Assembly: GCF_023062595.1 (NCBI RefSeq)
Contig: NZ_JALLAN010000021.1
Span: 1 to 64,000 of the forward strand
Origin: Arthrobacter rhizosphaerae
GTDB taxonomy: Bacteria > Actinomycetota > Actinomycetes > Actinomycetales > Micrococcaceae
Reading direction: 5' to 3'
Length of the DNA stretch: 64,000 bases
The notes under the pieces were generated by a model. The model did not search any database, had not been told where the DNA came from, and worked only from the letters and a program-made list of their open reading frames with translations. Shown here piece after piece: positions 6,962 through 15,268 of this stretch. Position 1 is the stretch's first letter. Every line of letters starts with the position of its first letter. A program made the position numbers and the translations under genes.

Positions 6962-8206
6962 TCAGATGCGTGGGCGGGAGGCCCAGCGCCGCGCCTTGAG
7001 AGCCGCGTGCAGTTCCAGCCGCACCATGCCTTTGAGCGGATCAACTCCCAGCAACTGCCGAATCCTGCCCAGCCTGTTGTAGATGCTGCTCCGGTGCAGA
7101 TGCAGCTTGTCAGCAACATCCTGGACTGAGCCGTCGTTGTCGTAGAGCAACTCGAGCACGGGAAGCAGTTCGCCGTTGCGGTCGTGGTCCTCCAGAAGAT
7201 GGAAGTACACAGATCCGGCATCTGCCCACGCTCCAGTCCCGCCTCCGGCCGAGGCCAGCAGCTGATACACACCGGTAGCACGGCAATCCACCAGCTCGCC
7301 GAGCTGCGGATCAACCGCTGCCGCCTGGGCCGCCTGCTTCGACTGACTATAGGCATGGCTCAGCTCCCGGGGCTTACTGAAACCTTCACTGCATCCAAGG
7401 ATGATCCGCTGGACGGGTCGCCCGGAACGCTTGGCCAACTCCAGCTGGTAGTGCACCAGAACCTGTGCGTGGCTGGCCCGGCCGATGGACTCCCGGAACA
7501 GCACCACAGCATGGGTTTCGGTGCCGGCACTGAAAAGCGTGGAATCCACTCCGATAGTTGCCTGCAGCGCGGCAGACCGGTGGATGAGCGTAGAGGCGAT
7601 GGGATCGGGGCCTTCAGTCCAGCCATCGGCGTCGATGATCGTCACGAGCTGCCAAGGCCCCTTGCCCTGCACTTCCTTCCACCCGGCCACGGCCGCCACA
7701 GCGTTGCTTTCCCCGGCGCACGCCTTAAGGAATTCCTGCTCACGACGGCGGCGGAACTCGGATTCCGCTGTGTTGGACTCGAGCAGGAGCCCGGATAGTA
7801 CCTCCAGCTCCTCCCGCACGCCGGGCAGCTGACTCAGGATCGCCGTCGCGCTTTCGTCTTCAAGGTCCTGCTGGACCCACAGGTACCCGACGCGGAAACC
7901 GCGCACCAGCAGCGGGACGCATACGCGGCCCAGCATCCCCAGATCCTCGTTGGCAGGCACGACGACGGGACGCACCGCCGTGGCGATCCCGTGCGACAGC
8001 TGCCAGGCGCTGACATCGGCCGGGACCCGTTTGCTCAACAGAAAGTTCACCCGGACACGGTCGGCATGGGATTGGTTGGAGCTGTAGGCGAGCAGAACGC
8101 CGTCGAGATCCTCGAGGGAAAGCCCCCGGCCCAACTTGAGTGCCACGTGCTCGACGAGCTGTTCCACATCCTGTTGCTGCATGCTGCAACAGTACTGCTC
8201 TTGCAC
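6962..8206 (-). CDS. PucR-family transcriptional regulator (AdeR-like), divergent from ald
   Basis: About 414 residues. The N-terminal part is a PucR/GAF-like sensory region. The C-terminal 60 residues are the PucR-type HTH, with LLELLYDNDGSVQDVADKLH followed by HRSSIYNRLGRIRQLLG. In Bacillus subtilis the PucR-family protein AdeR activates alanine dehydrogenase, and this gene is divergent from ald, so the same role is likely. The start is uncertain: GTG 8206 has GAGG about 8 bases upstream, and ATG 8182 is 24 bases further in with no clear ribosome binding site. A TTG at 8269 is in frame but unlikely. Confidence 0.8.
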   Translation of the reverse strand: MQEQYCCSMQQQDVEQLVEHVALKLGRGLSLEDLDGVLLAYSSNQSHADRVRVNFLLSKRVPADVSAWQLSHGIATAVRPVVVPANEDLGMLGRVCVPLLVRGFRVGYLWVQQDLEDESATAILSQLPGVREELEVLSGLLLESNTAESEFRRRREQEFLKACAGESNAVAAVAGWKEVQGKGPWQLVTIIDADGWTEGPDPIASTLIHRSAALQATIGVDSTLFSAGTETHAVVLFRESIGRASHAQVLVHYQLELAKRSGRPVQRIILGCSEGFSKPRELSHAYSQSKQAAQAAAVDPQLGELVDCRATGVYQLLASAGGGTGAWADAGSVYFHLLEDHDRNGELLPVLELLYDNDGSVQDVADKLHLHRSSIYNRLGRIRQLLGVDPLKGMVRLELHAALKARRWASRPRI

Positions 8207-8261
8207 CCTCCGTGACCTCACCTTCCTGCACCAACATGAGGCGACAGTTGCCGCTACAGAA

Positions 8262-8277
8262 CTCGACAAACGTCGAG
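8262..8277. promoter_or_regulatory. Inverted repeat between PucR regulator and ald
   Basis: CTCGAC-AAAC-GTCGAG is a perfect 6-bp-arm palindrome midway between the divergent genes, 55 bp upstream of the regulator's GTG and about 150 bp before ald. It is a candidate binding site for the PucR-type regulator. No binding consensus for this subgroup is known to me, so this is inference from position and symmetry. Confidence 0.4.
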
Positions 8278-8427
8278 AGGATTTCTAGGGAAACCCCGGA
8301 AACACGCGGAAGTTGCGCTTGCTCCTGATGGCCCCAATGTCGCGCGTCTCACAAGCGGATTTATTCTGGAATCACATCAACACTTCCATCCTGGCCCTCA
8401 GAAAGCCGCCGAACCTGGAGCCCAAAA

Positions 8428-9546
8428 ATGATTATCGGCATCCCCAAAGAGATCAAGAACAACGAATTCCGCGTGGCCATCACTGCAGCCGGCGTTCACG
8501 AATTCCTCATGCACGGCCACACGGTCCTGGTGGAGCGCGGCGCAGGGCTGGGTTCGGGAATCACCGACGAGGAATACTCGATTGCCGGTGCCGAGATCGT
8601 GGCTGATCCCGACGACGTCTGGGACCGCGCAGACATGGTGATGAAGGTCAAGGAGCCCATCAAGGCCGAGTACCACCGTTTCCGCAAGGGCCTGATTCTC
8701 TTCACCTACCTGCACCTGGCAGCAGAACCGGAACTGACCCACGAACTGATCAACTCCGGCGTCACTGCCATCGCCTACGAAACCGTTCAGGAGGGCCGCA
8801 CCCTTCCGCTGCTCGCACCGATGTCCGAGGTCGCGGGCCGCTTGTCCGTCCAGGTGGGAGCGGCGTCGCTGATGGCCCCGGCGGGAGGCAAGGGCGTGCT
8901 GCTGGGCGGGGTACCGGGAGTCCGTCCCGCCAAGGTTGTGGTGCTCGGCGCCGGAGTGGCCGGAACAAACGCTGCAGCAATGGCGCTCGGGCTTGGTGCG
9001 GACGTCACCATCCTGGACATCAACATCCCCCGCCTGCGGGAACTCGATGCCCAGTACCAGGGCCGCCTGAAAACCGTTGCGTCCAACAAGTACGAGATTG
9101 AAAAGTCAGTAGTGGACGCTGACCTGGTGATCGGCTCCGTACTGATTCCGGGAGCCAAGGCCCCCAAGCTGGTGACGAATGAACTTGTGGCACGGATGAA
9201 GCCGGGCTCGGTCCTCGTGGACATCGCCGTGGACCAGGGCGGCTGCTTTGAGGACACCCACCCCACAACGCACCAGGAACCCACGTACAAGGTGCACAAC
9301 ACCATCTTTTACTGCGTGGCCAACATGCCCGGTGCCGTTCCCAACACCTCCACCTATGCACTCACCAACGTCACGCTGCGCTACGGCGTCGCACTGGCGA
9401 ACCTGGGCGTGAAGGCTGCCTTCGAGAAGGATCCCGCGCTGGCTGCCGGTCTCAACATTGCTGCAGGCCATGTTGCCCACCATTCAGTCTCTGAGGCGCA
9501 CAACCTGCCGCTCGTAGCCGATTGGCACCAGCTGGTTAGCGCCTGA
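8428..9546 (+). CDS. ald: Alanine dehydrogenase
   Basis: NAD-dependent L-alanine dehydrogenase, interconverting alanine with pyruvate plus ammonium. It serves alanine catabolism and nitrogen or redox adjustment. The 372-residue length is canonical. It opens with IGIPKEIKNNEFRVAI. Lys75 in KVKEP and His96 in YLHLA are the conserved substrate-binding and catalytic residues. The Rossmann motif VVLGAGVAGTNAA follows in the NAD domain, and DQGGCFE lies near the C-terminal active-site lid. ATG at 8428 has GGAG 8 bases upstream. The divergent PucR-family gene is its probable regulator. Confident. Confidence 0.95.
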   Translation: MIIGIPKEIKNNEFRVAITAAGVHEFLMHGHTVLVERGAGLGSGITDEEYSIAGAEIVADPDDVWDRADMVMKVKEPIKAEYHRFRKGLILFTYLHLAAEPELTHELINSGVTAIAYETVQEGRTLPLLAPMSEVAGRLSVQVGAASLMAPAGGKGVLLGGVPGVRPAKVVVLGAGVAGTNAAAMALGLGADVTILDINIPRLRELDAQYQGRLKTVASNKYEIEKSVVDADLVIGSVLIPGAKAPKLVTNELVARMKPGSVLVDIAVDQGGCFEDTHPTTHQEPTYKVHNTIFYCVANMPGAVPNTSTYALTNVTLRYGVALANLGVKAAFEKDPALAAGLNIAAGHVAHHSVSEAHNLPLVADWHQLVSA

Positions 9547-9560
9547 TCCCCTGGCTGCCA

Positions 9561-9636
9561 ACTGAATGGCAGTCATCCAACGCGTGCTGCTCCTTCGTCG
9601 CTTTGACGCACGCTTTCTGGATGGCTGCCATTCAGT
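9561..9636. repeat. 76-bp imperfect palindrome after ald
   Basis: Left arm 9561-9587 and right arm 9608-9636 pair through ACTGAATGGCAG, CATCCA and GCGTGC blocks with one mismatch and a small asymmetric bulge. It lies between the 3' ends of ald and the convergent oxidoreductase, so it can act as a two-way terminator, though no long U-run is seen. Its size suggests a dispersed palindromic element rather than a plain terminator. Confidence 0.65.
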
Positions 9637-9638
9637 CG

Positions 9639-10724
9639 TTAAGCCCCATCCCACGCCAACGTCCTGGCCTGCTCTATTAATTTCAGGACCTCGACTGCGT
9701 CTTGGGGGTTGACTGGGAGGGGAAAGGCAGAGGAGGTTCCGCCGTCGTGGATCTTCTCCCCCAGGATCCGATAAAACTCCGGGTAGGCTCCCCGCTCGGT
9801 CGGGAGCCGGTCCAGATGCCCATCGCGGCCAAGAGTTCCGGCCCATTCGGGGGCTTCGAGGCCGTACTCCTCGTCCAAGGGACCCCCACCGGCCACGATG
9901 TAAGGTTCCTGGGGGTCCACGCCGTGCTTGGTGAATCCGCCTTCGCTTCCCAGTAGCCGGAAGCGCGGACCCTGCTGGGCGCACAGCATGTTCATCCAGA
10001 GGTGGCTGGTCACGCCCGACTCGTGCCGCAAGGCCAGGAAGGCGTCGTCGTCCACGTTTTCGCCCGGGCGCCGGACCTGAAGTTCGGCGTGAGCAACCGT
10101 GGCCGGGCCAAAAAGCTGAAGGGCCTGATCCACAAGATGGCTCCCCAGATCAAACAGAACCCCTCCTCCCTGCTCAGCTGTGGCTTCCGCCTTCCAGGCC
10201 TTGGATACCTGCGGCGACCAGCGCTCAAACCGCGACTCGAACCGGGCCATATTGCCCAGGGTGCCGCCAGCGAGGATGGCCCTGAGGGTGAGGAAATCGC
10301 CGTCCCACCGGCGGTTATGGAAGACCGTGAGTACGCGCCCCAGGCGTGCGGCCAGTCCAATGAGTTCCGCACCTTCGCTGCTGGTCACCACAAAAGGCTT
10401 ATCGACGACGACGTCGAGGCCCGCTTCCAGCGCGGCCTTCGCCAGCGGATAGTGGGTTGCGGGAGGGGTTCCGAGAACGAGCAGGTCGAGCTCGCCGGCC
10501 AGCCCGAGGATGTCCTCCGGCGTGTCCACAAGCCCCGTTGCCGGGTACCGATCGGACGCCGCGGACTTCCGGCCGGCGTCGGACGTTGAAATGACGTCCA
10601 GGGAGAAAGCGCGATTGGCGGCGATCAGCGGGGCGTGGAAAACACTGCCCGACAATCCATAGCCCGCCACCGCTGTGCGAATGGGGGCGGGCCGGCTGGC
10701 GTCCAAGGAAGAGTCTGTAGTCAT
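9639..10724 (-). CDS. Gfo/Idh/MocA-family NAD(P)-dependent oxidoreductase
   Basis: A 361-residue sugar or inositol dehydrogenase-like enzyme. The N-terminal Rossmann fold begins TAVAGYGLSGSVFHAPLI, with the glycine pattern that binds the dinucleotide. VVDKPFV at about residue 110 is the family EKP-type motif with the catalytic lysine. VFHNRRWDGDF, GNMARFESRFERW and GGGVLFDLGSHLVDQAL are typical of the C-terminal substrate domain. The substrate is unknown. The 5' end abuts the 10745-10962 repeat array, so any promoter must lie inside or beyond that array. Confidence 0.88.
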   Translation of the reverse strand: MTTDSSLDASRPAPIRTAVAGYGLSGSVFHAPLIAANRAFSLDVISTSDAGRKSAASDRYPATGLVDTPEDILGLAGELDLLVLGTPPATHYPLAKAALEAGLDVVVDKPFVVTSSEGAELIGLAARLGRVLTVFHNRRWDGDFLTLRAILAGGTLGNMARFESRFERWSPQVSKAWKAEATAEQGGGVLFDLGSHLVDQALQLFGPATVAHAELQVRRPGENVDDDAFLALRHESGVTSHLWMNMLCAQQGPRFRLLGSEGGFTKHGVDPQEPYIVAGGGPLDEEYGLEAPEWAGTLGRDGHLDRLPTERGAYPEFYRILGEKIHDGGTSSAFPLPVNPQDAVEVLKLIEQARTLAWDGA

Positions 10725-10744
10725 GGGGCAACGCTACCCCCGGA

Positions 10745-10962
10745 CCCTCCCTCACATCCCGACCAAAATCCCCCAACCCTCCCTCACATCCCGACCAAAA
10801 TCCCCCAACCCTCCCTCACATCCCGACCGGAACCACGTGGGCGCCCGCGAAAGGTGAGGGAGCGTCGGCCAAAAACCCGCGAAAGGTGAGGGAGCGTCCG
10901 CCAAAAACCCGCGAAAGGTGAGGGAGCGTCTGCGAAAAACGCGCGAAAGGTGAGGGAGCGTT
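10745..10962. repeat. Bipolar 32-bp repeat array with GTGAGGGAG cores
   Basis: Three units in minus orientation start at 10745, 10777 and 10809 (cores at 10747, 10779, 10811). Four in plus orientation start at 10847, 10879, 10911 and 10943 (cores at 10854, 10886, 10918, 10950). Every step within an orientation is exactly 32 bp. The two halves share the core but have different filler: a CATCCCGACCAAAA type on the left and a CGGCCAAAAACCC type on the right. The array fills nearly the whole 247-bp gap between the end of the TetR gene and the start of the oxidoreductase. Confidence 0.9.
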
Positions 10963-10971
10963 GAAGTGGGG

Positions 10972-11586
10972 CTAGGCCTTGCCGACCACCCGAGTGACGA
11001 GCTCGGTCCATGCTTCGGCGAGCCGTTCCGGTGCCACATCCTGAACCCGGACTGCATAGAGCAGCCGCTCGGGGTCCAGGGTTGCTCCGAGGAATATTGC
11101 CATGAGCCAGGGATCGGCAGTCATTCCGGCCGCACGGAGCAGTAACTCGACGTGGCGGTGCCAGAGCAGCGTGGCGGGAACTTCGAGCTTGGTATAGACC
11201 GACTGGTCAGCAGCCCGTGCCAGGTCCCCGAATTCCAGGAGGTAACCGATGCGGGCATGGCCGAAAGCTACCAACCTGTCCAGCGGCGGCGCTCCCGGTC
11301 CAAGCGGGGGAGGGCCGAACATAAAGCGCCCTTGGAATTCCGCCTCCGCGTCGCTCAGGAGGGTCATCATGAGGCCCGCCTTGCTGCCGAAACGTCGGAA
11401 CACCGTTCCCTTGCCTACCCCGGCGCGTTTGGCGAGCTTGTCCATCGTGAGAGAGTCCACACCACACTCATCCAGGAGTTCACGGGCCGCCACCAGCAGG
11501 CGTTCCCGGTTCCGGGCGGCATCGCTTCGCTCTGAATCCTCACCCGGGGATCCGGAGCGGATTGGGATAAGGCTCACAAAAAACAT
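10972..11586 (-). CDS. TetR-family repressor
   Basis: A 204-residue TetR-type regulator. The N-terminal HTH is at about residues 26-70: ARNRERLLVAARELLDECG, then LTMDKLAKRAGVGKGTVFRRFG. The C-terminal ligand-binding half (DRLVAFGHARIGYLLEFGDLARAA) resembles repressors paired with NADPH-dependent FMN/quinone reductases. It is divergent from such a reductase at 11700, with a 20-bp palindrome between them, so it very likely represses that gene and itself. ATG 11586 was taken as the start; a GTG four codons in is possible. The inducer is unknown, perhaps a quinone or electrophile. Confidence 0.88.
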   Translation of the reverse strand: MFFVSLIPIRSGSPGEDSERSDAARNRERLLVAARELLDECGVDSLTMDKLAKRAGVGKGTVFRRFGSKAGLMMTLLSDAEAEFQGRFMFGPPPLGPGAPPLDRLVAFGHARIGYLLEFGDLARAADQSVYTKLEVPATLLWHRHVELLLRAAGMTADPWLMAIFLGATLDPERLLYAVRVQDVAPERLAEAWTELVTRVVGKA

Positions 11587-11605
11587 TCTAGACCGTGGGA
11601 ATAAG

Positions 11606-11625
11606 AACCGGACCGTAGTCCGTTT
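11606..11625. promoter_or_regulatory. Operator palindrome between tetR and FMN reductase
   Basis: AACCGGAC-CGTA-GTCCGTTT is a 20-bp inverted repeat with 7 of 8 arm bases matching. It sits 20 bp upstream of the TetR start and 75 bp before the reductase. The A(C)CGGAC-N4-GTCCG layout is typical of TetR operators. Binding is inferred. Confidence 0.6.
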
Positions 11626-11699
11626 AGCTCTCTGAAGGCTTCAAAGCCTCACCTACAGCAAACCGCCGCCCCAACCGGTGGCTGACACTAGGAGTTCAT

Positions 11700-12263
11700 A
11701 TGTCAAAGAGCACCGTACTCGCCCTCGTAGGCAGCCTGCGCGCAGAATCCACTAACCAGAAGCTTGCCGAGGCCATTCAGGTCAACGCGCCCGAGCAGGT
11801 GGACGTCATCATCCACGACAGCCTGGGAAACATCCCCTTCTACAACGAGGACATCGACGTCGAAGGCCAGGTTCCGGCCGCAGCCGCAGCACTCCGGGCC
11901 GCCGCCTCCGACGCAGACGCCCTTCTGCTGGTGACCCCCGAGCACAACGGCACCATTCCCGCGTCCCTCAAGAACGCCATCGACTGGCTGTCCCGTCCGT
12001 ACGGTGCAGGCGCCCTCACCGGCAAGCCGACCGCCGTCGTCGGAACTGCTTATGGTCAGTTCGGCGGAGTCTGGGCCCAGGATGAGACCCGCAAGGCTGT
12101 CGGCATCGCCGGTGCGCAGGTCCTTGAGGGCGTCAAGCTCGCCGTACCGGGTTCCGTGGTGCGCTTCGCTGAGCTCCACCCGAAGGACGACGCCGAGATC
12201 GTGGAACAGATCAAGGATGTTTTCGATGCCATTGCTGAGAGCAGCCCTGTCGCCGCTGCCTGA
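11700..12263 (+). CDS. NADPH-dependent FMN reductase family protein (quinone/azo reductase-like)
   Basis: A 187-residue cytoplasmic flavodoxin-fold reductase. The FMN-phosphate loop is GSLRAESTNQKLA at about residues 11-23. LLVTPEHNGTIPASLKNAIDWLSRP is the diagnostic FMN-binding stretch of the NADPH-FMN reductase family (ArsH/SsuE/ChrR relatives). GTAYGQFGG and a C-terminal helix complete the fold. Likely role: two-electron reduction of quinones or other electrophiles with NAD(P)H. AGGAG lies just upstream of ATG 11700. The divergent TetR gene and shared palindrome point to substrate-induced expression. It is followed by a strong terminator. Confidence 0.88.
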   Translation: MSKSTVLALVGSLRAESTNQKLAEAIQVNAPEQVDVIIHDSLGNIPFYNEDIDVEGQVPAAAAALRAAASDADALLLVTPEHNGTIPASLKNAIDWLSRPYGAGALTGKPTAVVGTAYGQFGGVWAQDETRKAVGIAGAQVLEGVKLAVPGSVVRFAELHPKDDAEIVEQIKDVFDAIAESSPVAAA

Positions 12264-12282
12264 TCTTTTCAGATGAAGTATG

Positions 12283-12319
12283 ACGCCTCCGGCGGCCAGT
12301 TCAGGGCAGCCGGAGGCGT
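12283..12319 (+). terminator. Rho-independent-type terminator after the FMN reductase
   Basis: ACGCCTCCGGC (12283-12293) and GCCGGAGGCGT (12309-12319) form a perfect 11-bp stem with a 15-nt loop, followed by a T-rich stretch. It begins 20 bp after the stop codon. Confidence 0.75.
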
Positions 12320-12472
12320 TCTGCATTTTCGGCCCTGACCCGTAAAGGGGCCGCACGTACCAAACCGTGATCCACCTGTCGCCGAACCGTCATCAGAAAC
12401 ATATTCCACCCCTCCCAGCTGAGCCGTAACGTTGATATACGGATTGCAGCGGGGCTGGAGGTGCGGGTTGTC

Positions 12473-13291
12473 ATGAGGACCTCCCAAGGATTCACGAGGG
12501 CGGCGGGATTGGCCTGCTGCCTGGCCATTCCCTTGTGGCTGGCGGGCTGCTCCACGTCCGACACACGCTCGGCCACAAAAGCGGCGGAAGGTTCAGTGGT
12601 CAGCCAGGCGACACAGGTGCCTGCGCTTGCTGCGCCTGAGCCCGAAGCCCAGCGTGCACCCACCCCTGTAACCGAGCTTGCTGAACCGGCCAGTCCCGAA
12701 TTGGCACCCCGCGGAACAAGTGAGCCTTACCAGGAGCCGGCAGCCCAAACCCCGCCACCCGGCGCCACGCCAGGAGATTCTCCATCGGCCGCGTCGTCGT
12801 CACCAAGGCCGATACTTTCGCCTGAACCCTCCCCCACGCAAGGGGCCGCGCTTCCTGCAGGTAATCCTCCAGCCACCAGTACGCAGCAGCCCGGAAAGGC
12901 CTACTTTGTTTTGCTCGACGACGGCGGGAGTGGAGGCGTCCGCTTTGGCTGCAACGACAGCCTGGTATCCGTGCCCCTTGCCGCCCCGCTCGCAAACGAA
13001 CCACTTCAATCAGCGCTTCACGCCCTGCTCCCCGGGAGCAACGGCGGAGGATCCGCCCCGGACGGGCTCTACAACGCCTTGGCATCTTCTACGCTCAGCT
13101 TCGTCTCGGGTTACTTCGACGGATCGACAGTGGTGGTGAACCTGAGTGGCACACTAAGTCCCGCGGGGACCTGTGACGTTCCCAGGATTGAGGCCCAACT
13201 GACGCACACAGCCGTTACGGCAGTTGGTGCAACACGGGCGGAAATTTACATCAACGGACGAAGCCTGGCCGAAGTCCTCAGCCTTCGGTAA
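12473..13291 (+). CDS. GerMN-domain lipoprotein
   Basis: A 272-residue secreted lipoprotein. From ATG 12473, with GGAG about 12 bases upstream, a signal peptide ends in a lipobox (LWLAGC). It is followed by a 100-residue Pro/Ala/Ser/Thr-rich low-complexity linker. The last 120 residues read as a GerMN domain: KAYFVLLDDG, LQSALHALLPG, VNLSGTLSPAG, and the closing segment TRAEIYINGR. GerMN domains occur in spore and envelope lipoproteins such as LpqB. Here it is free-standing with no kinase or sporulation neighbour, so its role in the envelope is unknown. A GTG at 12461 is also in frame. Confidence 0.8.
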   Translation: MRTSQGFTRAAGLACCLAIPLWLAGCSTSDTRSATKAAEGSVVSQATQVPALAAPEPEAQRAPTPVTELAEPASPELAPRGTSEPYQEPAAQTPPPGATPGDSPSAASSSPRPILSPEPSPTQGAALPAGNPPATSTQQPGKAYFVLLDDGGSGGVRFGCNDSLVSVPLAAPLANEPLQSALHALLPGSNGGGSAPDGLYNALASSTLSFVSGYFDGSTVVVNLSGTLSPAGTCDVPRIEAQLTHTAVTAVGATRAEIYINGRSLAEVLSLR

Positions 13292-13381
13292 CAATGGCCG
13301 CCAGGCGAGCTGAACCTGCCCAGACCCCGTGAGGCAACAGAGGTTGCATAAACAACAACTGATGGCTGTATCCTGAGGAAT

Positions 13382-14674
13382 GTGAGCCACGAGACATTGG
13401 ATGCCGCAGCACAGTTGCTGCCCGCTGAAGCCGTTGAAGCTATCGAACGAGCGGCTACGTCCGCCCACCGCCACGAGGGACTCTTCTCGGAGCGCGCCGC
13501 CAACATCAAGCAGTCAGCCGTACGAGATGTGTTTGACATCTCCATGCGCCCGGGTCTCGTGTCGTTGGCCGGAGGCAATCCTTACCTGCAGTCACTCCCC
13601 CTGGACCGGCTCTCGGAAACAGCCGCCAAGATCATCGCCGAACAGGGAATGATTGCACTCCAGTACGGCAGCGGCCAGGGCAGCCTGGAACTTCGGACGC
13701 AGATCTGCGAGGTGATGGCCGAGGAGGGAATCCTTGACGCCGTCCCGGAGAACGTGGTGGTCACCGCCGGGTCCCAGTCCGCCCAGGACATCGCGGCAAA
13801 GGTCTTCTGCAATCCAGGCGACGTGGTCCTCGTGGAGAATCCAACATATGTGGGTGCATTGAATGCCTTTGAGGCATATCAGGTACAGGTGGAGACCGTT
13901 CCCATGGATGGAGACGGCCTGGTCCCCGAATTGCTGCGCGCGAAAATCGGCGCTCTCCAAAAAGCCGGCAAGAAGATCAAATTCCTCTACACCATCCCCA
14001 GCTTCAACAACCCGTCAGGCATTACTCTCGCGCAGGAACGTCGCCAGCAGATAGTCGATATTTGTCGTAACGCAAATATCCTGGTTCTGGAAGATAACCC
14101 CTACGGTCTTCTGCGTTTCGACGGCCAGCCACTGACGCCCCTGCGTACAGGCAATCCGGATGATGTCATCTACCTGGGCTCGTTTTCGAAGATCTTTGCG
14201 CCGGGACTGCGGGTTGGTTGGGCTTTGCTTCCGGCACACCTTCAGCGCCGCTACTACCTGGCATCCGAATCCGTAACTTTGTGTCCCCCGGCCTTCAACC
14301 AGATGCTGGTCTCTGCCTACCTGCGGGATTTTGACTGGAAGGAACAGATCCGCACCTATCGAGCGCTCTACGAGGAGCGTTGCCACGCCATGCTGGCCGC
14401 CCTCGAGAAGCACATGCCTGAGGGCATGACCTGGACCAGGCCGGACGGTGGCTTTTTCGTCTGGGTCACGCTTCCGGCGGGAGTAGATACATATCCGCTG
14501 CTTCACAAGGCCATCGAGGCGGGCGTAGTTTTCATTCCCGGGGCAGCATTCACGCATTCGACTGAACCATCCAACAAGCTCAGGCTCGCCTTCAGCGCGG
14601 TTCCACCCGAATCCATAGACGAAGGTGTCCGCAGGTTGGCACCCGTTATGCGGGAAGCAATTGCGGCACTGTAG
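13382..14674 (+). CDS. PLP-dependent aminotransferase, class I/II (LysN/2-aminoadipate type)
   Basis: A 430-residue fold-type I aminotransferase. Signatures are LVSLAGGNPY near the start of the fold, LQYGSGQGSLELR, VVVTAGSQSAQDI, NPTYVGAL, and YTIPSFNNPSGIT with the PLP-phenol-binding Asn. VLEDNPYGLLRF is followed by GSFSKIFAPGLRVGW, holding the Schiff-base lysine and phosphate-binding Arg. It resembles 2-aminoadipate or branched/aromatic aminotransferases, and the aminotransferase domain of MocR, but has no N-terminal GntR HTH. GTG 13382 follows GAGG. The amino donor cannot be fixed from the sequence. Confidence 0.88.
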   Translation: MSHETLDAAAQLLPAEAVEAIERAATSAHRHEGLFSERAANIKQSAVRDVFDISMRPGLVSLAGGNPYLQSLPLDRLSETAAKIIAEQGMIALQYGSGQGSLELRTQICEVMAEEGILDAVPENVVVTAGSQSAQDIAAKVFCNPGDVVLVENPTYVGALNAFEAYQVQVETVPMDGDGLVPELLRAKIGALQKAGKKIKFLYTIPSFNNPSGITLAQERRQQIVDICRNANILVLEDNPYGLLRFDGQPLTPLRTGNPDDVIYLGSFSKIFAPGLRVGWALLPAHLQRRYYLASESVTLCPPAFNQMLVSAYLRDFDWKEQIRTYRALYEERCHAMLAALEKHMPEGMTWTRPDGGFFVWVTLPAGVDTYPLLHKAIEAGVVFIPGAAFTHSTEPSNKLRLAFSAVPPESIDEGVRRLAPVMREAIAAL

Positions 14675-14728
14675 CCTGAAAACATCCCGGCTTGGTCCGG
14701 AGATGCATCGACTTAAAGGAGCAGGAAT

Positions 14729-15160
14729 ATGACCGGAATTATTGTTGTCGGCGTGGATGGCAGTGAAACGGCGATGAAGGCTGCCGAAACGGCCGCAGGT
14801 CTCGCCGCTTCAATGGGAGCCACTCTTCATGTGGTGAGCGCGTTCGACAGCGACCGCACCGAAGTCTTCGGAAGCGGGAGCGACCAGTGGATCGTTTCCG
14901 ACGCCGGCGAAGCGGAGAAAGTCGCCCGCGGCGTCGCCGATCGCCTGCGCACGCCGGAATTGTCCGTGACCTATTCCGCGGCGCGTGGAAAGCCGGCCGA
15001 GGCACTGATCAATGAAGCCGAGCGGAGCGACGCCCGGATGATCGTGGTGGGCAATCGTCGCATGCGCGGAATTGGCCGGGTGCTGGGCAGCGTGGCCAAC
15101 AGCGTTGCTCACAGCGCGCCTTGCGATGTCTACATTGCCAAGACGGACGACGTCGACTGA
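14729..15160 (+). CDS. Universal stress protein (UspA family)
   Basis: A single-domain 143-residue Usp. It starts IIVVGVDGSETAMKA, with the conserved Asp of the nucleotide-binding fold. The C-terminal ATP-binding signature is GNRRMRGIGRVLGSVANSVAHSAPCDVYI, in which the G-x2-G-x9-G-S/N pattern is intact, so it probably binds ATP. An AGGAG motif precedes ATG 14729. Likely a soluble stress or hypoxia protein. It is monocistronic, with a hairpin after the stop. Confidence 0.92.
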   Translation: MTGIIVVGVDGSETAMKAAETAAGLAASMGATLHVVSAFDSDRTEVFGSGSDQWIVSDAGEAEKVARGVADRLRTPELSVTYSAARGKPAEALINEAERSDARMIVVGNRRMRGIGRVLGSVANSVAHSAPCDVYIAKTDDVD

Positions 15161-15173
15161 GGCCGCCGCGCCT

Positions 15174-15191
15174 CTTCACGTTCGCGTGAAG
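15174..15191 (+). terminator. Hairpin with TTCG tetraloop after the Usp gene
   Basis: CTTCACG-TTCG-CGTGAAG is a perfect 7-bp stem with a stabilising TTCG loop, 14 bp past the Usp stop. A second small repeat (CCGGAG...CTCCGG) follows at about 15214-15236. It lies between convergent genes and is probably a terminator, though it has no U-run. Confidence 0.55.
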
Positions 15192-15268
15192 CTCCTCCGG
15201 CGGCCACCAATCACCGGAGGAGCGACCACGCTCCGGCCTTGCATGCAATGAGTAAGTCAAGCAACTGC

